DNA of 64,000 bases from Flavobacterium sp. (lineage in GTDB: Bacteria > Bacteroidota > Bacteroidia > Flavobacteriales > Flavobacteriaceae). Positions 35,813 to 44,205 of this stretch are shown here, in pieces; position 1 is the first letter of the stretch; every line of letters starts with the position of its first letter. The notes below the pieces were generated by a model. That model was not told where the DNA came from. It was given only the letters and a program-made list of their open reading frames with translations, and did not search any database. The position numbers and the translations under genes were made by a program. The stretch covers positions 1 to 64,000 of the forward strand of contig JAEUTY010000006.1 in assembly GCA_016787805.1 (NCBI GenBank), in the 5' to 3' direction.

Positions 35813-37306
35813 ATGAAAACAAACTACAGATTAATTGTGTTACTTACGGCAGTTATAGCGGTAATTTTATTTGCAGTATTTTGGAACAGAGGTAAAGAAG
35901 ATACTCCAAATAAAAAGGAAGAAAGAGTGGATTTAAAAACAGGACAAGTTCAACCCAAACGAGTTGAAGGTGGTAAATTCCCTAGTGTAAAACCCAATCT
36001 TGATCAAAAACTGAATGAAACTGAAAAACCTGTTTTTGTTCCAAAAGGACCAAAACGAGGGAAGTTGAAACCAAATAACAAAGCTTTTAAGGTTAAAGAA
36101 TTAAAATTAAATAATCAGGCTTCACAAGCACCATTGTATTTTGATGTTTTAGATGAAAATGGTGATGCAACACCAATAGCGCATACATTAAATCCTGAAC
36201 CAAGTGTAGCTGAAAATGGGCAAACAGTAATGACAACAGGAAATTTTTGGATGTCATTATCGCAAGACGCAGGCGTTAATTTTAGTACCTTAAACCCAAC
36301 TACTATTTTCCCACAGGATTATGGTGGATTTTGTTGTGATCAAGTGCTACAGTATATTCCTCAATACGATTTATTTGTTTGGTTGCTTCAATATGGTTCA
36401 AGTGGTGGAGTAAATGCTATTCGAATTGCAGTTCAAAATACTGCTGAAGTAAGAAATAGTAATGGTACATCTTGGACTTATTGGGATTTTACCAATAACT
36501 TTTTTGATGCAACAGGAGCTCTTGATTACAACGACATGAGTTTTGGAAACGATTTTTTGTATTGGACAAGCAGTGTTAATGGAGGACGATATGTGGTAAG
36601 AGTACCTTTAAAAGAATTACAGGCTAGAAGCACTGTGAATTTTCAATATACTGGAAGCACCGATGCTTTTTGGTCGCACGTTACACAAAATGGAACCAAT
36701 GGAGTATATTGGGCCGGACATAAAGACAACAGTACTTTAAGAGTTTTTAGCATGATGGATGGTGATGGATTTTACAGTTGGCGAGAAGTGCCAATTAATT
36801 CTTGGCCGAACAGCCCAATGAGTTCAATAGCAGCAAATGGAACCGATTGGCTTTCAGATGCAAGTTGGAAAACCTATGTGAGAGCTGCCGCAACAAAGCG
36901 AGGTAAGATTTATTTTGCTTGGAATGCCTCCAATGGAGATGGTTTTCCACAGCCGCATGTTCAAATAGTCGAACTCAATTCGAGTACATTTGCACTTGAA
37001 AATCAAATGCAAATATGGAATCCTGATTTTGCATTTGCCTATCCATATTTTGAAACCAATAGTGAAGGCGAACTAGGGTTGATAACTGCCTTTGGTGGCG
37101 GATCATTTAATGCAAGTAGTGGAGTAGGTGTTTGGGGTGATTTTGTTGTCTATTACCCAAGACTGAGCGAAATGAGTCAAAATAATTATGGTCATTATCA
37201 TACCGCAAGACGTTCGGGTTCAAATCAGCAAAGGTGGGTTAGTGCTGGTTATACACACAATGCTGATGGAACAGTGCTTCCTTATTATCTTACATTCAGG
37301 CGATAA
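35813..37306 (+). CDS. Unknown secreted protein, probable beta-propeller
   Basis: I do not recognise this 497-residue protein. It has an N-terminal membrane helix or signal anchor (LIVLLTAVIAVILFAVFW, about 8-25) and a Lys/Pro-rich linker (residues 27-95). A large Trp/Gly/Asn-rich domain follows with repeating strand motifs (TGNFWMSLSQDAGVNFSTLN, YDLFVWLLQYGSSG, DFLYWTSSVNGGRYVVRV, NGVYWAGHKDNSTLRVF). The pattern recalls sialidase-like beta-propellers (SQDAGVNFS resembles an Asp box), but no active site is evident. It has its own promoter and terminator, so it is a single-gene unit beside the glycan cluster. Confidence 0.65.
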   Translation: MKTNYRLIVLLTAVIAVILFAVFWNRGKEDTPNKKEERVDLKTGQVQPKRVEGGKFPSVKPNLDQKLNETEKPVFVPKGPKRGKLKPNNKAFKVKELKLNNQASQAPLYFDVLDENGDATPIAHTLNPEPSVAENGQTVMTTGNFWMSLSQDAGVNFSTLNPTTIFPQDYGGFCCDQVLQYIPQYDLFVWLLQYGSSGGVNAIRIAVQNTAEVRNSNGTSWTYWDFTNNFFDATGALDYNDMSFGNDFLYWTSSVNGGRYVVRVPLKELQARSTVNFQYTGSTDAFWSHVTQNGTNGVYWAGHKDNSTLRVFSMMDGDGFYSWREVPINSWPNSPMSSIAANGTDWLSDASWKTYVRAAATKRGKIYFAWNASNGDGFPQPHVQIVELNSSTFALENQMQIWNPDFAFAYPYFETNSEGELGLITAFGGGSFNASSGVGVWGDFVVYYPRLSEMSQNNYGHYHTARRSGSNQQRWVSAGYTHNADGTVLPYYLTFRR

Positions 37307-37331
37307 GAAAAGGAATGCAATAATTTAATAG

Positions 37332-37373
37332 AACTAATTCAGGTAGCCATTTAATACTTGAATTAGTTTTTTA
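37332..37373 (+). terminator. Terminator of the 35813 gene
   Basis: A 13-bp stem (37332-37344 with 37356-37368, one G-T pair), an 11-base loop and a T run, starting 26 bases after the stop. Confidence 0.85.
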
Positions 37374-37601
37374 TTAAAAATAGTTTGGATTTTGTTAGTC
37401 GTCATTAAAAGCTGTGCTTAGTTAATGTTTTATCATGATGTCTTACCTTAAAATAACTATATATATTTTAAAAATAGAATAATGCAAATATTCGGATTGC
37501 TCAATAATCAACTAGAGTAATCAAACTTAAAAACTTGAAACCTATTTTATTTAAAGACCAAGAAACTTCCTCTTAATATTTACTGTCAATTCTTTTAAAA
37601 C
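37374..37601. other. AT-rich spacer with nothing recognised
   Basis: This 228-base stretch between two terminators has no convincing reading frame, promoter, repeat or RNA fold on either strand. Confidence 0.6.
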
Positions 37602-37631
37602 AAAAAGGCCGTTCTTTCGAACAGCCTTTTT
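37602..37631 (-). terminator. Terminator of the large adhesin gene
   Basis: On the minus strand a 13-bp stem (one G-U pair) closes a 4-base loop and is followed by a T run. It lies 18 bases after the adhesin stop. Confidence 0.85.
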
Positions 37632-37649
37632 TATTCTTATTGAAAAATA

Positions 37650-40600
37650 TTAATTTTTCTTAACTACTTTAATTGTTTTCTCAACTCCATCAGCAGTTAC
37701 TTTTATAAAATAAGTAGCTTCTGCTAATCCTGATAAATCAATCTGAACTTCAGTTGAATTCGTTTCTTTTGACATCACTTGTTGTCCTAAAAGGTTAGTT
37801 ACACTTAATTGAGTAATCACTTTTGAGTAAGAAATGTTTAAAATCGACGAAGTTGGGTTTGGCCAATAAGCAAAACTTACATTGTCAAACTGATCGTTTC
37901 CTAAGGTAACAGTTACAGTAACTCCAAAAGGCTCACTTGAACATGCACCAGTTACGTTTACTGCATAATAAGTAGAACCACTTGTTAATACAGTAGAGTT
38001 TGGCAAAGGATTAGTTCCTGCTTGAGCATCGGCTAAAGTAGCATACCAAGTCACAGTAGAAGGTGTTACTACTAAGTTAGCCAAAGTGGCATCATTTGGA
38101 TTAGACACTGAAACTGTTTGCACAGCATCTCCAGTTGGCGTAGCTGAAGTATTTACAGTTACGGTCATAGTAGTTGTACCTAAACATTGACCGGCAACTG
38201 GTGTTGGTGTAAATGTATAAGTTGTAGTAGCAGTGTTGTCTATTGCAGGAGACCATGTTCCAGCAACTCCATTGTCTGAAGTAGTTGGAAGAGTGAAAGT
38301 ACCACCCGAACAGATATCTGCTATTTGTGTAAATGTTGGAATTATATTTGCTGTAACTGGAACAGTAACAGTAACAGTGTTTGAACAACCAGTAACTGTA
38401 TTAGTAACTGTAACAGTGAAATCGGTGTCAACATTTAAAACTCCTGTGTTTGTTGTTTGAGTAGTATCACCATTACCCCACAAATAAGTTAAAGGTGGTG
38501 CAGGATTAAGTGTAACACTTACTTCATTCGCAGTCATTGATGCTATCAAAGCTTGCCCGTCTGCTAGAGTAACACTATAAACAGGAATTGTGATTGTTGG
38601 GTCAACACCAGCTGGAATAATGGCTCCAGCAACATTGTTATAAAGAATAACTCCGATTGCACCTGCGTCTTGTGCATTTTTAGCTTTTACTGTAAAAGCA
38701 CAAGTGCCACGTTGTATAAGAGCTATTTTACCAGCGAATAAACCTGGTGCAAAAGCAGCACATCCATTTGATGGAGCATTAGCTAAAATAGCAGTTAATG
38801 GAGCAGTTACAGGAACACCAAAAGCCGCAGTATTCATGTTGAATGTTTGTGCTCCATTGCTAACGGTTGGAGTTGCATTAGTTACGTTTGCAGATAAAAC
38901 TGTGCTTGTTCCAGCACAAACTGGTAATGGATTAGCCGTAAAAGCTACCGCAGGAAGTGGATTTACTACAATAGTCATTGTTGTTGGAGTAGCACATTGG
39001 CCAGCATCTGGTGTAAACGTGTAGGTAGTTGTAGTTGTTGCATCTATTGCAGGAGACCAAGTCCCAGTTACACCATCATTTGATGTTGTTGGCAATGCTG
39101 ATAAAGTACCTCCTACACAAATTGGAGCAACTTGAGTAAATGCAGGTGCAGAAGGAGCATTCACAATTACATCAAAACTACAAGTTGACGAACAACCATT
39201 GCCATTAGTTACCTCATAAGTTACAGTTGTAGTTCCTAAAGGGAAAACACTACCTGATGGCAAACCAGTAACTAAAGTTGGTGTACTATTTTGAGTGAAT
39301 TCTGCATTCAAGATGATATGTACATTTGGGAAAGATAATGATGCAAGATTAGTTGGTTGAGGTACGCCACAGTCAACAGATTTGAGATACACTGGTGATG
39401 ATTGGCCAGCGGCATTAGCTCCTGGGATGAAACCATTGTTTAGGCTAGAAGCTACAGCGTAGGAAATTACCAAAGTTGAACCCCCAGGAATTGTTAAACC
39501 TCCCATAGGAGCAGTGTAATCAATAATTGAAGTAGAAGCAATTGCTGTTAGCGAAGTGCTTCCTAGAAGAGTTAAGTTTTCATTAGTTAAAGCTCCAGAC
39601 AAAGTATAAGCACTTACTGTTACTAAACGATCAACGGCAGAAGATTGAACACTAAATTTGATGTTGGCTAATGTCATATCAGTAGTGTAACCTAAAGCCG
39701 CTAAATCATAAACTCTATAAAAAGCATTATCTCCACCTGGATTGCATGCAATACCAGCGTTTGCAGCAGCTACACTACTCGTATTTTGAGTTAAGGTAAG
39801 TAAAGAAGTTGCATTAGTAGTTACTGTATAATTTACAGTAGCGCCTTCACAAGCTGAAATGTTACCTGGACAAGTAATTGTTGGTAAATCATTAACTGTA
39901 ATCGTTAACGTTGTAGTTGTACCACATTGACCAGCGTCTGGAGTAAATGTGTAGGTGGTTGTAGTTGTATTGTTTAAAGCAGGAGACCAAGTTCCAGTAA
40001 TACCATTATTTGATGTTGTTGGTAAAGCAGTTAAAGTTTCACCATTACAAACTGGAGCAACTGCTGTAAAAGTCGGGTTTGTAGCAGGAGTTACAATAAA
40101 ATCGGCTGCTGATCTACAAGATTCACCTGGGAATTGAGCATAGAAAGTAGTTGTTCCAACGGTATTAGTATCTGTTAAACCACTTCCTGCAACACCTACT
40201 GGGTTGAATGGAGAACCTGTTCCAATAGCAGTTCCGCCTGTTGCAGCAGTATACCATTCTACTCCTGGAACTGGCGTTGAAGGTGTAGTTGAGGTTACGG
40301 TATAAGCTCCAACGTCAGTATTAGCAAATCCAGAAACTACTAAAACATAAGTTGTTCCGCCAACTAATGTTGCTGTTACTTCTGATTGCGCACCACAAGC
40401 ATCATCACTCGATTCAATAAGTGTATTTCCAGCACATAAGCCCGCTGGGTTAAACGGAGATTGGTATAAAGATAAGAAGGTATCAAAAGTTGCACCACCA
40501 CAAGTACTAAAAATATAATCTCCTGATGTTGGAGCTACAAAAGTATGTGCTACATATTGTACCGCAGTACCCACACCCGAATTAGCACAAGTGCCACCTT

Positions 40601-41507
40601 GATTCATAGTTGTTGGGCGATTGTATGTTGGTCCTCCAGTATTATCTCCAGTGTAATTTGGAAGTGGTGTTGGAGTCATTGCTCCGCCTAAATCAGAAGT
40701 TAAGCCTCCCGAAACCGTTTGACCTTGACAAACAGAATAGTTGCCAGTTACTGGTGCTGCTTGAACAGTTAAATCAAGTGTAGCTATAGGGTTTGTAGCT
40801 AAAGCTAAATTATTGATTGTAGGCCATTTGAAAGGTGCTACGGTATTTGCACAAGCAATCGTAACAGAAGTAATTGGAGTAGTTGATGTATATCCAAAGA
40901 ATTCACTAGCTGAAGATACTGTTCTAGCATCAACAAAACCAGTAGAATAAGTAACAGTAATGTCTCCAGTAGTAACAGCATCATTAATGTCGGTAGCATA
41001 AATATTAGCAGCAAAACCATAAACTCCAGGACCTAAAGTGATTGTTAATACATCCGTAGCCGTGTTTGTTCCAACAAAAACTCCTGTTGTATACATTCCG
41101 TTTGGCGCTCCCATAGAGACTGCTGTTGAACCAACTGTCAAATTAATAGGGTTTGTGTTGGGAAGCCCACCCAAACTGTTAGTAGCAACGATAGTGTTAA
41201 AACTGTTTACAGAATTGTTCCACGTTGTTTGGTTAGTGAAACCTTGTGTAATACCATTTGAAGTATAAATACCAGTAGAAGAATAGGTTTGACCGTTAAG
41301 TGGCCAAGTGTAAGGTCCACAAGAAGTTACAACTTCTGCGGGCGGAACCGCGCCTCTAGTGTAAACATTTGAGATGTTTTTCCCTAAAGGTTGTTTGGCA
41401 GTGTTGTGTGATTTAGATCTTGTTTGTGCGTAACTGCCCAAGTGAACAGTAAACACCAGCAATAAAACCAACGCAACTTGTTTGATAAATGCGTAATTTT
41501 TTTTCAT
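37650..41507 (-). CDS. Large T9SS-secreted multidomain surface protein
   Basis: The 1285-residue product has a signal peptide (VLLLVFTVHLGSYAQ) and the motif CGPYTWPLNGQTYSSTGIYT (about 63-82), related to the adhesin at the window start. A pre-peptidase-type domain lies at about 300-390 (APTSGDYIFSTCGGATFDTF). Several HYR/Ig-like repeats follow (ALPTTSNNGITGTWSPALNN, TTTTYTFTPDAGQCGTTT). A protease-associated (PA) insert is at about 880-1000 (GKIALIQRGTCAFTVKAKNA). The C-terminal type A sorting domain has FAYWPNPTSSILNISY and AEATYFIKVTADG. No catalytic domain is visible, so it is probably an adhesin or matrix protein. It is transcribed alone. Confidence 0.88.
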   Translation of the reverse strand: MKKNYAFIKQVALVLLLVFTVHLGSYAQTRSKSHNTAKQPLGKNISNVYTRGAVPPAEVVTSCGPYTWPLNGQTYSSTGIYTSNGITQGFTNQTTWNNSVNSFNTIVATNSLGGLPNTNPINLTVGSTAVSMGAPNGMYTTGVFVGTNTATDVLTITLGPGVYGFAANIYATDINDAVTTGDITVTYSTGFVDARTVSSASEFFGYTSTTPITSVTIACANTVAPFKWPTINNLALATNPIATLDLTVQAAPVTGNYSVCQGQTVSGGLTSDLGGAMTPTPLPNYTGDNTGGPTYNRPTTMNQGGTCANSGVGTAVQYVAHTFVAPTSGDYIFSTCGGATFDTFLSLYQSPFNPAGLCAGNTLIESSDDACGAQSEVTATLVGGTTYVLVVSGFANTDVGAYTVTSTTPSTPVPGVEWYTAATGGTAIGTGSPFNPVGVAGSGLTDTNTVGTTTFYAQFPGESCRSAADFIVTPATNPTFTAVAPVCNGETLTALPTTSNNGITGTWSPALNNTTTTTYTFTPDAGQCGTTTTLTITVNDLPTITCPGNISACEGATVNYTVTTNATSLLTLTQNTSSVAAANAGIACNPGGDNAFYRVYDLAALGYTTDMTLANIKFSVQSSAVDRLVTVSAYTLSGALTNENLTLLGSTSLTAIASTSIIDYTAPMGGLTIPGGSTLVISYAVASSLNNGFIPGANAAGQSSPVYLKSVDCGVPQPTNLASLSFPNVHIILNAEFTQNSTPTLVTGLPSGSVFPLGTTTVTYEVTNGNGCSSTCSFDVIVNAPSAPAFTQVAPICVGGTLSALPTTSNDGVTGTWSPAIDATTTTTYTFTPDAGQCATPTTMTIVVNPLPAVAFTANPLPVCAGTSTVLSANVTNATPTVSNGAQTFNMNTAAFGVPVTAPLTAILANAPSNGCAAFAPGLFAGKIALIQRGTCAFTVKAKNAQDAGAIGVILYNNVAGAIIPAGVDPTITIPVYSVTLADGQALIASMTANEVSVTLNPAPPLTYLWGNGDTTQTTNTGVLNVDTDFTVTVTNTVTGCSNTVTVTVPVTANIIPTFTQIADICSGGTFTLPTTSDNGVAGTWSPAIDNTATTTYTFTPTPVAGQCLGTTTMTVTVNTSATPTGDAVQTVSVSNPNDATLANLVVTPSTVTWYATLADAQAGTNPLPNSTVLTSGSTYYAVNVTGACSSEPFGVTVTVTLGNDQFDNVSFAYWPNPTSSILNISYSKVITQLSVTNLLGQQVMSKETNSTEVQIDLSGLAEATYFIKVTADGVEKTIKVVKKN

Positions 41508-41691
41508 AAATTGTGTTTTAAAAGGGTTTGTTGAATTAAATTAAGGTATAAATATAAATAAAATTAGTGAAAATAAAATACTTAAATGTATAAATAGACT
41601 GTTTTGCTGTGCAATTGTGTTTGATGACTTCAAAATAGTTTAACAAAAGTAGTTTTTAAAATTCCTTTTTTTATCAGTGTTTATACTTGTT

Positions 41692-41721
41692 TTAAAAAAA
41701 AATGCTCTGTGAAACAGAGCA
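41692..41721 (-). terminator. Terminator of the deoxynucleoside kinase gene
   Basis: On the minus strand TGCTCTG (41721-41715) pairs with CAGAGCA (41709-41703) around a 5-base loop, followed by a long T run. It is 17 bases past the kinase stop. Confidence 0.85.
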
Positions 41722-41738
41722 AGTAAAGAATAAACTTT

Positions 41739-42353
41739 TTAAAAAAGGCCATTAATCTCGGCGTCAATTCTGTTGATGATGCCTCCTAGATCTTCAGGGT
41801 TATTGACGAAATCTATATTATCTACGTCAATGATCAATAATTTTCCTTTGTCGTAATTTGTAATCCATGCTTCATAACGCTCATTCAATCGACTTAAATA
41901 GTCAATGGAAATGGTATTTTCATAGTCTCTTCCTCGCATGTGAATTTGCTTTACCAAATTAGGAATAGAACTTCTCAAATAAATCAATAAATCGGGAGCT
42001 TCTACCAAACTTTCCATTAATTCAAAAAGCGAAGAATAATTCTCAAAATCGCGATTGGTCATTAATCCCATAGCATGCAAATTGGGAGCAAAAATATGGG
42101 CGTCTTCATAAATGGTTCGGTCTTGAATGATTTTTTTCCCACTTTCTCTAATTTGTAAGACTTGTCTGAAACGACTATTCAAAAAGTAAATCTGCAAGTT
42201 GAACGACCAACGTTCCATCTGATGGTAAAAATCATCCAAATACGGATTGTCTACAACGTCTTCAAAATGCGGTTCCCACTTAAAATGTTTTGCTAAAAAT
42301 CGGGTTAATGTTGTTTTTCCCGCGCCAATATTTCCTGCTACAGCTATATGCAT
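41739..42353 (-). CDS. Deoxynucleoside kinase
   Basis: This enzyme phosphorylates deoxyadenosine or deoxyguanosine (possibly others) for nucleotide salvage. The 204-residue product has a Walker A GNIGAGKT (7-14), FKWEPHFEDVVDNPYLDDFY, a DRTIYEDAHIF motif (the ERS/DRx family signature) and LIYLRSS, with the lid region RGRDYENTI. Length matches the bacterial dGK/dAK family. Its ATG overlaps the TAA of the upstream gene (TAATG), so the two are translationally coupled. Confidence 0.9.
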   Translation of the reverse strand: MHIAVAGNIGAGKTTLTRFLAKHFKWEPHFEDVVDNPYLDDFYHQMERWSFNLQIYFLNSRFRQVLQIRESGKKIIQDRTIYEDAHIFAPNLHAMGLMTNRDFENYSSLFELMESLVEAPDLLIYLRSSIPNLVKQIHMRGRDYENTISIDYLSRLNERYEAWITNYDKGKLLIIDVDNIDFVNNPEDLGGIINRIDAEINGLF

Positions 42354-43144
42354 TATGGTATTGTGATTTTATAATTTGTAATTCCTTTGTCGGTAAAAAT
42401 AGATAAAATTTGGTCTTTGTAATAGAATTTTTTAAACGATTTCTCAACAATTTCTATTTCGTACAGTTTATTTTGTTTGATGTCATTTACATAGATTCTA
42501 TTGTTTTTTGCAAGTAAAACTTTGTTAATGTCTAAAAGTTGAATTTCATTTACCTCGTCTAATTTTCCATTTGAAAAAAACCGGCCAAAAATAGTACAAG
42601 TATTCCATTGCTGCTGACTATCAATCCAATGAAAATAATTAAAATCACTTTGGTAGTGCTGCATTTCATCTTTTATGGGAACACCTAAATTTTGATAGGA
42701 ATTATTGGTTAAATCATACAAACCAATTTGTTGATTCATCGAATTAAATACCCAAACTTTATTTTGACCCGAAATGCCTACGGCAGAAGCAATAACAGTG
42801 TTGTCTAACTTTGAAAAATCAACGCGTTGAATTTCATTCATTTGGTTGTCCAACACCACAATCGAATTGAATTCTTTGTAAAACAAAATTATTTTCAACG
42901 GATTTAAAATATCAACTTTAGTTACTTTTCCTAGCGAAAGATTTTGGTATTGTAAAACGGTTGAATCTACTTTTTTAAAAACAGTATTATTCTTGCTGTA
43001 AAAACAACTTCCAAAGCCATCAAAGCCAATAAAATCATCTGCTTCAAAAATCATCTGGTCTGTTTTTGTAGCCACAACTTTGACCGATTGACTTATTGAA
43101 AATTGAAAGGCAATCAGCATTAATAAAAAGAGTACTTTTTTCAT
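42353..43144 (-). CDS. Exported protein of unknown function
   Basis: The 263-residue product has a signal peptide (LFLLMLIAFQFSISQ) and a beta-rich body with repeating short strands (KVWVFNSMNQQIGLYDLTNN, NNRIYVNDIKQNKLYEIEIV), suggesting a small beta-propeller. No family is certain. It overlaps the kinase gene by one base; the functional link is unclear. It is divergent from the GLPGLI gene. Confidence 0.7.
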   Translation of the reverse strand: MKKVLFLLMLIAFQFSISQSVKVVATKTDQMIFEADDFIGFDGFGSCFYSKNNTVFKKVDSTVLQYQNLSLGKVTKVDILNPLKIILFYKEFNSIVVLDNQMNEIQRVDFSKLDNTVIASAVGISGQNKVWVFNSMNQQIGLYDLTNNSYQNLGVPIKDEMQHYQSDFNYFHWIDSQQQWNTCTIFGRFFSNGKLDEVNEIQLLDINKVLLAKNNRIYVNDIKQNKLYEIEIVEKSFKKFYYKDQILSIFTDKGITNYKITIP

Positions 43145-43273
43145 GGAGCGCTAATTTACATTAATCCATTTATATTTAATCATCTCTGCTCAATTATTTT
43201 AACAAAACTTTGGTAACAAAAAAAAGGTAGAATCGTCATATTTGCTATGTTCTATCTAAAACTAATTGGCTTT

Positions 43274-44170
43274 ATGAAAAAAATAATTTTCACAGTTTCC
43301 GTTTTGTTCGCTTTTATAACAACTAATGCGCAAAAAGATTTCCAAGGAATGGCGGTTTACGAATCTAAAACTAGTACTTCTGATTTTAAAGCACGTATGG
43401 AAGGCAACAAAGACATTACGCCTGAAATGCAAAAAATGATCGAAGAACGCATGAAAAAAATGTTTGAAAAAACATTCATTCTCAACTTCGACAAATCGGC
43501 TTCCATCTATAAGGAAGAAGAAAAATTAGAAACTCCAGGTCAACAAGGCGGCGGAATGCGAATGATGACATCGTTTATGGGCGGTGGCGGAACGTATTAC
43601 AAAAATGTGAAAGACAAATCGTATACGGTTGACAAAGAATTCATGGGAAAAGAATTTCTAGTCAAAGATTCCTTGAAAACCTACAACTGGAAAATGGAAG
43701 CTGAAACCAAAGAAATTGGAGGTTATATGTGTTACAAAGCTACAACTGTAATTCCAGCAAGTAAAACCGATTTTAGAAATTTCCGTGCAAAAAAAGAAAA
43801 TGATAAAAAAGACGAAACCAAATCGGAAGAAAATAAAGAGAAAAAAACCAGCTTTTTAGACGAAATTGATTTACCAAAAGAAATCACCATCACGGCATGG
43901 TATTCACCAGAAATCCCAATCAATCAAGGGCCTGAAGGCTATTGGGGTTTGCCAGGTTTAATTTTAGAAGTCAACGATGGTAAAACAACCATTCTTTGTT
44001 CTAAAATAGTTTTAAACGCTAAAGAAAAAGCAGAAATCAAAGCACCAACCAACGGCAAAGAAGTTTCACAAGCCGAATACGACGAAACCGTTACCAAAAA
44101 AATGGAAGAAATGATGGAAATGAATCAAGGACAAGGTCGCGGCGGAATGCAAATTAGAATGGGAAGATAA
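43274..44170 (+). CDS. GLPGLI family protein
   Basis: The 298-residue product has a signal peptide (IIFTVSVLFAFITTNAQ) and carries the family motif GYWGLPGLILEVNDG near residue 220. A Met- and Gly-rich C-terminus follows (EMNQGQGRGGMQIRMGR). A start at 43247 would add nine residues before the Lys-rich signal sequence, so 43274 was preferred. GLPGLI proteins are Bacteroidota exported proteins of unknown function that often precede a carboxypeptidase-regulatory-domain TonB-like receptor, as here (35-base gap). The poly-charged middle (KKENDKKDETKSEENKEKK) is unusual. Confidence 0.88.
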   Translation: MKKIIFTVSVLFAFITTNAQKDFQGMAVYESKTSTSDFKARMEGNKDITPEMQKMIEERMKKMFEKTFILNFDKSASIYKEEEKLETPGQQGGGMRMMTSFMGGGGTYYKNVKDKSYTVDKEFMGKEFLVKDSLKTYNWKMEAETKEIGGYMCYKATTVIPASKTDFRNFRAKKENDKKDETKSEENKEKKTSFLDEIDLPKEITITAWYSPEIPINQGPEGYWGLPGLILEVNDGKTTILCSKIVLNAKEKAEIKAPTNGKEVSQAEYDETVTKKMEEMMEMNQGQGRGGMQIRMGR

Positions 44171-44205
44171 TCATTATTAGTTGAATTGAATCGTAAAGCC
44201 AAAAT

